Assembly: GCA_020048105.1 (NCBI GenBank)
Contig: JAIFMW010000056.1
Location: forward strand, 1-32,103
Source of the DNA: Deltaproteobacteria bacterium
GTDB taxonomy: Bacteria > Acidobacteriota > Holophagae > Holophagales > Holophagaceae
DNA length: 32,103 nucleotides
Direction: 5' to 3'
Both the position numbers and the translations under genes were made by a program. Within the stretch, counting starts at the first letter, position 1, and each line of letters opens with the position of its first letter. Shown one piece after another: positions 17,668 through 25,874 of this stretch. Below the pieces are notes generated by a model. The model saw only the letters and a program-made list of their open reading frames with translations, was not told the DNA's origin and did no database searches.

Positions 17668-19593
17668 ATGCCTGAGAACAGCACCCTCGAAACCTCACGC
17701 CGGGCCCCTGCCAGCCAGCAGTCCCAGACCATTGCAGCGCCTGCCAACGCCCAAGCCATTGGCGGCCAGGTTACGCTCACTATTGATGGACAGGAAATCA
17801 AGGTCCCGCTCGGAACAACTATCCTGGATGCCGCCCGTATCGTCGGTGCCCATATTCCCACGCTCTGCCACCACCCTGACCTCTGCGTTGCCGGTGTCTG
17901 CCGAATTTGTTCGGTGGAAGTGGAGGGCATGCGCACCTTGCAGGCCGCGTGCGCCTTCCCCGTGACCGCTCCCATCAAGGTAAAGACCCACACCGAAAAG
18001 GTGCGCCTTGCCAGGCGACACATCGTGGATCTCATGCTCTCCGACCACTATGGCGAGTGCTACACCTGCCGTCGAAACAATAATTGCGAACTGCAAAGCT
18101 TAGCAAAAGAACATGGGGTGGATTTCTTCCGCTTCGGTCATCCAGAAAAACCAACACACACCATCGACACTTCCAGCTACTCCGTGGTGCGTGATCTCAA
18201 CAAGTGCGTGCTCTGCCGCCGCTGCGTTCGCACCTGCATCGATCTCCAGGAAGTAGGCACCATTGAAGTCGTTGGGCGCAGCGATGACAGCCATATCAAG
18301 CCCTTCATGGACAAGCCTCTTGGGGAAGTGGTCTGCATTAACTGCGGTCAGTGCATCAACCGCTGCCCCACAGGTGCGCTCCACGCCCAGGACAACACGG
18401 ATGAAGTTTGGGCCGCCATCGATAACCCCAAAAAGCACGTGGTTATTCAAACCGCTCCCAGCCCACGCGCCGCCATTGGTGAATGCTTTGGTCTCCCTGC
18501 TGGCACTCCGATGACCTTCGAGCTCAACACCGCCCTGCGTCGGGCTGGGTTTGATCGGGTCTTTGATACCAACTTCACGGCTGACCTCACCATCCTGGAA
18601 GAAGGCACTGAACTCTTGCTCCGCCTCAAGAAAGCCCTGCTGCTCCGCGAACCCGCAGCCTTCCCGCAGTTCACGAGTTGCAGTCCAGGTTGGGTCAAGT
18701 ATCTGGAACATTTCTATCCCGAATACATTCCCAATCTCAGCACTGCCAAGAGCCCCCAGCAGATGTTCGGCGCAGTCCTCAAGACCTACTATGCCGAGAA
18801 ACATGGCATCGATCCCAAGGACATCGTCACCGTCGCCTTGATGCCCTGCTCTGCCAAGAAGTTCGAATGCAACCGCCCCGAGATGGACGATAGCGGTTTC
18901 AAGGACGTTGACTATGGCCTTACCACTCGCGAATTGGCGAAGATGATTCGGGAATCCGGCGTCAATCTGCCCGATATGCCCAAGTCAGATTTCGACAATC
19001 CTTTCGGCACGGCCACCGGCTCAGGTGTCATCTTTGGTGCTACCGGTGGCGTCATGGAAGCCGCCCTGCGCACCGTCATCGAATTGGTTTGCGGCGTCAA
19101 GGTCGAGGACCTCTTCGCCCACGCGGACATCATGCCCGTCCGCGGTTTCGAGGGTGTCCGTTATATTGAACTCCCCATCACGGCAGTGGGCCCTGTGCCC
19201 GATGTGCTGAAGCACCTGTTCCCATCCTGGGAGTTCCTGAAGGGTGCCACCTTGAAGGTCGCCGTGGCCCATGGCACCGCCAATGCCAAAAAGGTCATGG
19301 AAGATATCAAGAAGGGCGGCCAGTTCAGCAAGTGCCACTTCATCGAGTTCATGGGATGCCCCGGCGGCTGCATCGGCGGGGGTGGCCAACCCATTCCCAC
19401 CAGCCCTGAAATTCGTGCGGCCCGCGCCAAGGCAATCTACGCCGAGGATGCGGCCTACGAGATTCGCAAATCCCATGAGAACCCTGATGTAGCCAGGATC
19501 TACAGCGAGTTCCTCACGGATGGTCCCTGTGGACACAAGAGCCACGAGCTTTTGCACACCCACTACACCCCGCGTGGGAAATACATCGACTGA
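17668..19593 (+). CDS. hydA: [FeFe]-hydrogenase catalytic subunit (group A, HndD/HydA-like)
   Basis: 2Fe-2S domain, His-type 4Fe-4S (HIVDLMLSDHYGECYTCRRNNNCELQ), 2x4Fe-4S (CVLCRRCVRTC, CINCGQCINRCP), H-cluster motifs FTSCSPGWVK, MPCSAKKFE, FMGCPGGCIGGGGQP, C-terminal SHENPD...LLHTHY small-subunit-type tail. Confidence 0.95.
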   Translation: MPENSTLETSRRAPASQQSQTIAAPANAQAIGGQVTLTIDGQEIKVPLGTTILDAARIVGAHIPTLCHHPDLCVAGVCRICSVEVEGMRTLQAACAFPVTAPIKVKTHTEKVRLARRHIVDLMLSDHYGECYTCRRNNNCELQSLAKEHGVDFFRFGHPEKPTHTIDTSSYSVVRDLNKCVLCRRCVRTCIDLQEVGTIEVVGRSDDSHIKPFMDKPLGEVVCINCGQCINRCPTGALHAQDNTDEVWAAIDNPKKHVVIQTAPSPRAAIGECFGLPAGTPMTFELNTALRRAGFDRVFDTNFTADLTILEEGTELLLRLKKALLLREPAAFPQFTSCSPGWVKYLEHFYPEYIPNLSTAKSPQQMFGAVLKTYYAEKHGIDPKDIVTVALMPCSAKKFECNRPEMDDSGFKDVDYGLTTRELAKMIRESGVNLPDMPKSDFDNPFGTATGSGVIFGATGGVMEAALRTVIELVCGVKVEDLFAHADIMPVRGFEGVRYIELPITAVGPVPDVLKHLFPSWEFLKGATLKVAVAHGTANAKKVMEDIKKGGQFSKCHFIEFMGCPGGCIGGGGQPIPTSPEIRAARAKAIYAEDAAYEIRKSHENPDVARIYSEFLTDGPCGHKSHELLHTHYTPRGKYID

Positions 19594-19611
19594 TTTTTTC
19601 AGTGCTGAATT

Positions 19612-19643
19612 CAAATCGCACGGGCCACAGCTCGTGCGATTTG
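19612..19643 (+). terminator. Stem-loop between hydA and the histidine kinase gene
   Basis: CAAATCGCACG-GGCCACAGCT-CGTGCGATTTG, perfect 11-bp stem 19 nt after the hydA stop; weak T-tract. Confidence 0.6.
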
Positions 19644-19677
19644 TGTTCAGATATATCAACCATCATCAAGGCCTCCC

Positions 19678-20967
19678 ATGGTCGAACTGAATTCCAATCT
19701 TCATTTCTTGAGCACCTTCGAGGGAGCTGGAAGTGAGCATATTCCAGAAGACGAACAGTCCATTCTGGACAATGTGAATGACAAGATTGCCGCCAAGGCT
19801 TCCCTGGGCGAACTGATGGAATTCCTGTTCGTCGCCGTGCAGGAACTCTATCCCTGTGATCGCATTGGCTTGGCTTTTTTGGATGACGAAGGTCGTCGCA
19901 TCGTGGCCCATTGGACCAAGGCTCTGTACGAACCAATCCTGCTTAATCCGGGCTACGGTGAAGACCTTGCCCAGAGTTCCTTGCGCACCGTTATTGATTC
20001 TGGTTGTTCACGCATCATCTACGATCTCGAGCGGTACGAAGAAGAGCACCCCATGAGTGCATCTACGCGTCTGCTCGTGCGCGAAGGGGTGCGTAGCAGC
20101 ATGACCTGCCCACTTCTGGTCGAAGAGCGCGTTTTAGGAGTGCTCTTCTTGAGCGCCCGCGAGCCCAAGGTCTACACGCCCTATCACGCAAGGCTCTGGC
20201 GCGCACTCGCGGAGCGAATTTCCCAGGCGGTGGAAAAGGCGTGGCGAATCGAGCAGCTTACCGCCGCCAATCAGGCCTATAACGAGGTGCTGGCTTTCGT
20301 TAGTCATGAATTGAAAAATCCCGTGGCCTCAATGATGACCGATGCCCGCGTGCTGGTGGACGGCTACCTAGGGGAACTCGATCCCAGACAGGCACAAAAA
20401 CTCGAGCGTCTGATCAAGAAAGGCAGTTACCTGCTGGATCTCATCCGGGAGTACCTTGACTTGGCTCGCATGGAAGGCGGCACCCTTCGATTGAATGCTG
20501 CCCCCATCCTTCTGGTGGACGAGGTCCTGGAACCTTCCTTCGATATCATCCAGCCTCAGATGGAAGAACGGGGCATGCGGATCGAACGTTTTTATCCCGA
20601 TACGCCAACCCTTGTCACCTGCGATCCTTCGCTGCTGAAGATCGTGGTGGTGAACCTGCTGGGCAATGCCGTCAAGTACGGGAAGGAAGGCGGGCTCCTT
20701 CGAATGCGGTTCATTTCTTTTCCAGACAAATTCACCGTTTCCATCTGGAATGAAGGGCCCGGCTTTCCCCCGGAAGAACGCTCGCGCCTGTTCCGAAAAT
20801 TCAGCCGACTGCAAAGCCCCGAACTGAAGGCCCGCAAGGGCACGGGGGTTGGCCTTTATACTGCCTGGCGCATTGCCCTTCTCCACGGTGGCCGGATGGA
20901 TGCAACCTCCAAACATGGAAGTTGGGCCGAGTTCAGCATGGAAATTCCACAACCACTAGTGGGTTGA
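19678..20967 (+). CDS. GAF-domain sensor histidine kinase
   Basis: GAF-like N-terminal region; VLAFVSHELKNPVASM (H-box), NLLGNAVKYGKEGG (N-box), WNEGPGFPPEERSRLFRKFSR, GTGVGLYTAWRIALLHGG. Confidence 0.93.
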   Translation: MVELNSNLHFLSTFEGAGSEHIPEDEQSILDNVNDKIAAKASLGELMEFLFVAVQELYPCDRIGLAFLDDEGRRIVAHWTKALYEPILLNPGYGEDLAQSSLRTVIDSGCSRIIYDLERYEEEHPMSASTRLLVREGVRSSMTCPLLVEERVLGVLFLSAREPKVYTPYHARLWRALAERISQAVEKAWRIEQLTAANQAYNEVLAFVSHELKNPVASMMTDARVLVDGYLGELDPRQAQKLERLIKKGSYLLDLIREYLDLARMEGGTLRLNAAPILLVDEVLEPSFDIIQPQMEERGMRIERFYPDTPTLVTCDPSLLKIVVVNLLGNAVKYGKEGGLLRMRFISFPDKFTVSIWNEGPGFPPEERSRLFRKFSRLQSPELKARKGTGVGLYTAWRIALLHGGRMDATSKHGSWAEFSMEIPQPLVG

Positions 20968-21936
20968 TTCCCTCAACGCTTCGATCTCTCGAATCAATTC
21001 CTGTGGATCGTTGCGCTCATTGAGTCGCTGCCGAAAATGAGCACCTCCGGGAATGCCCTTGGTAAACCACGCGCCAATCTTCTTGATTTTGTGAAGCGCC
21101 TCGCGCTCTTCGAGCAATTCCAGCAGCATACGGAAATAGCGAAGCGTGATATCGATGCGCATGGCCGCGGTAACCACCAAGGTTGGTTCCAGAATCTGCC
21201 GAAAGAGAAAGGGGTTGTAGAGCGCACCCCGCCCAATCATCACGCCCTGGCAACCCGTTTCCCGCACCATGCGATAGGCATCTTCCGCCCCCACCACATC
21301 ACCGTTCCCGATGATAGGAAAAGGCATCCCTGCTTCCACGGCTTGGGCAATCAAGTTCCAATCGGCATGGCCTTCGTACTGCTGGGCGCGGGTGCGGGGA
21401 TGGATGGCTAAACCTTGAATGCCTGCCTCGGCAAACATTTTCAAAAAATCACGATAGCCTTCGCGCTCTTTCTGGTTGGCATCCCATCCGGCGCGCATCT
21501 TAACGGTGACCGGGATTTTTACGGCCTTCACCATCGTCTTTACACACCGCTCCGCCAAGCGAATATCCCGCAGAAGGGCACTCCCCGAACCTCCCTTGGT
21601 GACATTGCTCGCGGGGCACCCCATGTTCAAATCCACCATATCGGCACCGGCGGACTCGCACATCACCGCACACTGCGCTAAGTGCTCCGGATCCGAACCC
21701 GCCAATTGCATGGCATAGGGTCGTTCACCTTCACTCGCCATCATGCGCTCGGCCTTGCGGGCATGACGCACCAAGGCTTCGCTGCTGATCATTTCGGAAA
21801 CAGTGAGACCGACACCTCCAACCTCGCGAATCATGCGCCGAAAGGGCTGATCCGTGATTTCGTGTAGGGGCGCCATGATCAGCGGTGGATCGATGATGAT
21901 GGAACCAATCTGAAAGGGAGAATGCGGAAAGGTCAA
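20956..21936 (-). CDS. dusB: tRNA-dihydrouridine synthase (DusB-like)
   Basis: PPLIMAPLHEITDQPFRRM, VDLNMGCPASNVTKGGSGSALLRD, MRAGWDANQ, GLAIHPRTRAQQYEGHADW, IGNGDV, GVMIGRGALYNPFLF. Confidence 0.92.
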   Translation of the reverse strand: MTFPHSPFQIGSIIIDPPLIMAPLHEITDQPFRRMIREVGGVGLTVSEMISSEALVRHARKAERMMASEGERPYAMQLAGSDPEHLAQCAVMCESAGADMVDLNMGCPASNVTKGGSGSALLRDIRLAERCVKTMVKAVKIPVTVKMRAGWDANQKEREGYRDFLKMFAEAGIQGLAIHPRTRAQQYEGHADWNLIAQAVEAGMPFPIIGNGDVVGAEDAYRMVRETGCQGVMIGRGALYNPFLFRQILEPTLVVTAAMRIDITLRYFRMLLELLEEREALHKIKKIGAWFTKGIPGGAHFRQRLNERNDPQELIREIEALRESTH

Positions 21937-21958
21937 AACGTGCTCCTGAACCTTAAGT

Positions 21959-22351
21959 CTACCGAAGCACCCCAGGCTTCCAGGATGGATGGCTGCTCAA
22001 CTTGAAATAGCTATCCCGTTTCATGGGTCGAATTTCGACGGTGAGATCACAACGCTGCACTTCCAGCGACTGGGCATAGAACTCCTGCAACAGCTCTAGG
22101 CAGGCTTCTCCCATGCGCTGAAGCATCTCGGGATCTCGCCCTTCCAGCACGCAGAGTGTTAAATGCGCAAAGGAATTCCCTTCCTGTCCGTCTCCAACGC
22201 GATAGTGCTCACATTCGATGGCGCGGCTCTTGATGTCATCCAGCTTGCATTGCCCGGTTTGGGCCAGAATTGGATGGAGCCTTGCGAACATATGAGAAAA
22301 ATCAGCATCATCCAGGATGTTGGTTGAATATTCGAGGATGGCGTGGGGCAT
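21959..22351 (-). CDS. 5-carboxymethyl-2-hydroxymuconate isomerase-like protein
   Basis: MPHAILEYSTNI ... KSRAIECEHYRVGDGQEGNSFAHLTLCVLEGRDPEMLQRMGEACLELL; tautomerase-like CHMI pattern. Confidence 0.8.
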   Translation of the reverse strand: MPHAILEYSTNILDDADFSHMFARLHPILAQTGQCKLDDIKSRAIECEHYRVGDGQEGNSFAHLTLCVLEGRDPEMLQRMGEACLELLQEFYAQSLEVQRCDLTVEIRPMKRDSYFKLSSHPSWKPGVLR

Positions 22352-22402
22352 GGCGCAACTCCCAGAAAACCCGAAGATGTTTTCTCTAAAGGCCTAAAGC
22401 AA

Positions 22403-22963
22403 TCACCCTTCGGGTTCGATTTCCGGCAGAACCGACCAATCCGAGAAGTGTCGAAAGACCTGCACCCCAGTCACAAGAATAAGGGCAGGGACTCCGATCC
22501 AAAGCACCTCGCCGAGCAGCGCGCCAAGGAAGGGAAGTTGAAGCCCCGGCCAAAAGGGCAGCGGTGCATCCCTGAAAGGCTGCCAATCGCAGCCCCACCT
22601 GCTGTTAGAAAAGGGAGAGAAGAAGGCCACCCCCACCCGCCCCGAGCTGCAGGCATCGAGCAGGCCGTGAGAAAGCGAGGCCATGAGCAGATAAACCCAG
22701 ATTCGAAAACGACGCTGCTCCCGCTTAAAGCCCAACAGGAAAACCAGCGCTGCCAGGAGAACCGCGGCAAGCAGGGAATGGCTGATGCCTCGGTGAGCCA
22801 GATAATTACCCGGGTGAATGCGAGAAAATGCCGTAAACCAATCGAGATCCGGTGCCAGTGCGCAGAATGTGCCCAGAATCCAGGTACGCCGAGGCGTACG
22901 GTCATCGGCGCAAGCTGCGCCCAGAGAGATGCCCGCTATCGCGTGGCCGAAAAGCGTGGGCAA
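22403..22963 (-). CDS. YdjM-like membrane metal-dependent hydrolase
   Basis: LPTLFGHAIAGISLGAA, LGTFCALAPDLDWF, GNYLAHRGISHSLLAAVLLAALVFL. A TTG start at 22963 just after the rho stop is proposed; the track ORF extends into rho. Confidence 0.78.
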   Translation of the reverse strand: MPTLFGHAIAGISLGAACADDRTPRRTWILGTFCALAPDLDWFTAFSRIHPGNYLAHRGISHSLLAAVLLAALVFLLGFKREQRRFRIWVYLLMASLSHGLLDACSSGRVGVAFFSPFSNSRWGCDWQPFRDAPLPFWPGLQLPFLGALLGEVLWIGVPALILVTGVQVFRHFSDWSVLPEIEPEG

Positions 22964-22964
22964 T

Positions 22965-24257
22965 CTAACGCCTTGCGGGAGGTTCCTGGAGATTAGCCAG
23001 GAACTCATCGTTGGTTTTGGTTTTGCCAAGCCGGTCGAGTAGGAGTTCCATACTCTCCACAGGGCCAGAACCCGCCAGAACCTTACGCAGCACCCAAATT
23101 TTCTGGAGCCGATTCGGTTCGATGAGGAGATCTTCCTTCCGAGTGCCGCTCTTGAAAATATCCATGCTGGGGAAGATTCGCTTATCGCTGAGCTTGCGAT
23201 CCAACACGATTTCGCTGTTGCCCGTGCCTTTGAATTCTTCGAAGATCACGTCGTCCATACGGGAACCGGTTTCGATGAGGGCCGTGGCGATTATCGTGAG
23301 CGAACCCCCATCCTCAATGTTGCGGGCCGCGCCAAAGAAGCGCTTGGGCCGCTGCAGGGCATTGGAATCCACGCCACCCGAGAGGACTTTGCCCGAAGGC
23401 GGCACCACAGTGTTGTAGGCCCGCGCTAGGCGCGTGATGGAATCCAGCAAGATCACCACATCCTTCTTGTGCTCGACCAAACGCTTGGCCTTTTCGATGA
23501 CCATTTCGGCCACCTGGACGTGGCGGGTGGCGGGTTCGTCGAAGGTGCTGGAAATCACCTCGCCCTTCACGTGGCGTTCCATGTCGGTGACTTCTTCGGG
23601 CCGTTCATCGATGAGCAGCACGAGCAGAAAGACTTCCGGATGGTTGGCGGTGATCGAATTGGCGATGTTTTGCAACAACACGGTCTTGCCCGTGCGAGGC
23701 GGGGCCACGATGAGCGCGCGCTGCCCCTTGCCCAAGGGCGCCATGAGATCCAGGACCCGGGTGGAGGCCTCCTGGGCATCCCGCTCCATTTTCAAATGTT
23801 GAGTCGGATAAACGGGCACTAGGTTATCGAAATGGACCCGCTCCTTGACGGAAGTGGGCGGATCGAAGTTGATGGCATCGATGCGAAGCATCGCAAAGAA
23901 TTTTTCCTCGCCTTTGGGGGGGCGAACCATTCCCGAGAGCGTGTCGCCGCTCCGCAGTCCAAATTTCCGAATTTGACTGGGGCTCACATAGATGTCGTCG
24001 GAACCCGCCAAATAGTTGTATTCCGGAGCTCGGAGGAAACCGAAGCCTTCGGGCAGCACTTCCAGCACGCCTTCGGCAAAAAACATCCCTTCCTTGGTGG
24101 CCTGGGCCTCCAGGAGTCGGAAAATCAGTTCCTGTTTGCGCATGGAAAGAGGACTGGCAATGCCGTAAGCCTTGGCCATCTCGGCTAGGCGACCGATGGA
24201 TTGCTCCTTCAGCTCTTGAAGGCTGAGATCGGGTGGAACGTTGATTTCATTGGGCAT
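22965..24257 (-). CDS. rho: Transcription termination factor Rho
   Basis: [114 protein letters not shown]. Confidence 0.97.
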   Translation of the reverse strand: MPNEINVPPDLSLQELKEQSIGRLAEMAKAYGIASPLSMRKQELIFRLLEAQATKEGMFFAEGVLEVLPEGFGFLRAPEYNYLAGSDDIYVSPSQIRKFGLRSGDTLSGMVRPPKGEEKFFAMLRIDAINFDPPTSVKERVHFDNLVPVYPTQHLKMERDAQEASTRVLDLMAPLGKGQRALIVAPPRTGKTVLLQNIANSITANHPEVFLLVLLIDERPEEVTDMERHVKGEVISSTFDEPATRHVQVAEMVIEKAKRLVEHKKDVVILLDSITRLARAYNTVVPPSGKVLSGGVDSNALQRPKRFFGAARNIEDGGSLTIIATALIETGSRMDDVIFEEFKGTGNSEIVLDRKLSDKRIFPSMDIFKSGTRKEDLLIEPNRLQKIWVLRKVLAGSGPVESMELLLDRLGKTKTNDEFLANLQEPPARR

Positions 24258-24367
24258 GGATTACTGCCCTTCCGGGAAAAATAGCGGTTTCGCTGGGTTT
24301 ATGCGGTCCCAAAGTATGCCGCAAGAGGGGGGTTTCGGCTAGGAGTCTGTCCAAGTAATCGGCAGCG

Positions 24368-25252
24368 CTAAGGATTACTTGAAGAGTCGTTTCGGAGGTT
24401 CGAGGACTGGGATTGCATTTGTATAAAATCCGTGACACTAGCGGCAAAAGCCTTGGGATCTTCCACGGGAAACGCATGGCCCACCTCGGGAATCACCTCG
24501 AAACAAGAACCCTTAACGGCCTTAGACGTTTCCAGGCACTTCCAAGGAGGGGTCAGCAGATCCTCGGCCCCGACCAGAAAAAGCACCGGATCAATCACGG
24601 CACCCAGGCGGTCTCGGATATCCCAGTCTAGGATTCCCTTCATCTGAAGGGTGGCTCCCCGAAAAGCCGCGTCCTCCACTTCATGATTGAGATTGGAAGC
24701 CTCGAGCCGAGCCTCATGGTAGGCCCGCAGTACGGCATGGCGGGCGGCCAGAAAGCGGTCTCCCCAAAGGTAGGGTGCCACCGCATCGAATTGCATCAGG
24801 GGGCCGCCAACCTTGAGGCATTGAATCCAGTGCAGCACCCTCAGACGACTCGTGAAGCTTATGTAGGGCGCACTGCTGGTCAACACGGCTCCCGCGAAGG
24901 CTCCGGGGTGCGCCACAAGCAATTCCAGGGAAATATTGGCGCCATTAGAGAGTCCAACCAGCCACGGCCGACGAATATTCAGGAGTTCTAGCATCTCCCA
25001 GGTATCTTCAGCCATCTGTCCCACGGGGTAGGCCTCGGCCGGCGGCGCGTCGGACCGCCCCTGGCCGCGGCAATCGAAGGTCAGCACATGAAAGCGCGCC
25101 ACAAGCCCAGGAAGAATCCCGGCCCACATGGTGGTATCCGAAAGCAGGCCGTTGATTAGAACGACCCAAGGCCCCTCGGGGTTGCCCTGAATGCGGTAGT
25201 GAAGCTGGACACCGGAGGCAAGCGTGACCAAATTGCGGTCGCCTCGCCTCAC
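24368..25252 (-). CDS. Alpha/beta-fold hydrolase
   Basis: VVLINGLLSDTTMW, FDCRGQGRSD, LVGLSNGANISLEL, VLFLVGAEDLLTP, VGHAFPVEDP. GTG start at 25252 overlaps the sixA stop; the track ORF is longer upstream. Confidence 0.87.
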   Translation of the reverse strand: MRRGDRNLVTLASGVQLHYRIQGNPEGPWVVLINGLLSDTTMWAGILPGLVARFHVLTFDCRGQGRSDAPPAEAYPVGQMAEDTWEMLELLNIRRPWLVGLSNGANISLELLVAHPGAFAGAVLTSSAPYISFTSRLRVLHWIQCLKVGGPLMQFDAVAPYLWGDRFLAARHAVLRAYHEARLEASNLNHEVEDAAFRGATLQMKGILDWDIRDRLGAVIDPVLFLVGAEDLLTPPWKCLETSKAVKGSCFEVIPEVGHAFPVEDPKAFAASVTDFIQMQSQSSNLRNDSSSNP

Positions 25253-25734
25253 GAATCCGCCCGCAATTCTGAAGGTGTGAAATGGGCACCGAAGGTGAAA
25301 GCCACGCCATCGAAATGGATAACGGTGCAGGCAGCCTTCTTGTAATCCACCCATTGCCCCGTGAGATGGCGGGTCAACTCCGAACAGAAAGGCTGATGGC
25401 TGACCAGCGCTAAAACCTCATAGGGATTGACATCCACCAGTTCGGACCTGAGCCAATCCTCGGCCAGGGCCATGCGACCCTCGGGCACGAGGCCCTCCCA
25501 ATAACCCACGGGAAAACCATCTCGAGTGGCTTCCTTGAGGCAAACCAAGGTTTCAGCGGCCCGCTTATAGGGGCTGCTTACGGCACGAGTCGGCACGTAG
25601 CCGCGATGCACCAGCCCAAGCATGGCGGCACGGGTCTTTTCCCACCCTTCGGCGGTTAGGGGACGCTCCGAATCGGGAACTCCGCGCTTCGGATCTTCGG
25701 CGATGCCATGGCGGATCAACAGGATGGTGATCAT
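25249..25734 (-). CDS. sixA: SixA-like phosphohistidine phosphatase (histidine phosphatase superfamily)
   Basis: ITILLIRHGIAEDPKRGVPDSERPLTAEG, SSPYKRAAETL, LALVSHQPF. Confidence 0.87.
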   Translation of the reverse strand: MITILLIRHGIAEDPKRGVPDSERPLTAEGWEKTRAAMLGLVHRGYVPTRAVSSPYKRAAETLVCLKEATRDGFPVGYWEGLVPEGRMALAEDWLRSELVDVNPYEVLALVSHQPFCSELTRHLTGQWVDYKKAACTVIHFDGVAFTFGAHFTPSELRADS

Positions 25735-25874
25735 GGATAAAAGTATAGCCCGGGTAATGTTTGAAATTTTTCCTGGAATATCCTTGATTTCTATGGGATA
25801 CTGCCCGATTGGGCCAGGACCGGGCGGCGCCTAAATGCCACTCACAACCCCGGCGAGCGCCCCGGGAGAAAATT

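Noticed and set aside
18100-18804. 234-aa minus-strand ORF inside hydA
   Set aside because: Antisense to the well-supported hydrogenase gene; no domain recognised.
22409-22440. GGGTTCGATTTCCGGCAGAACC looked like a tRNA T-arm
   Set aside because: Lies within the YdjM-like gene; no acceptor stem, D-arm or anticodon arm could be assembled around it.
22343-22996. 217-aa + strand ORF
   Set aside because: Antisense to the YdjM-like membrane protein; Arg/Lys/Gln-rich frame typical of antisense to hydrophobic coding sequence.
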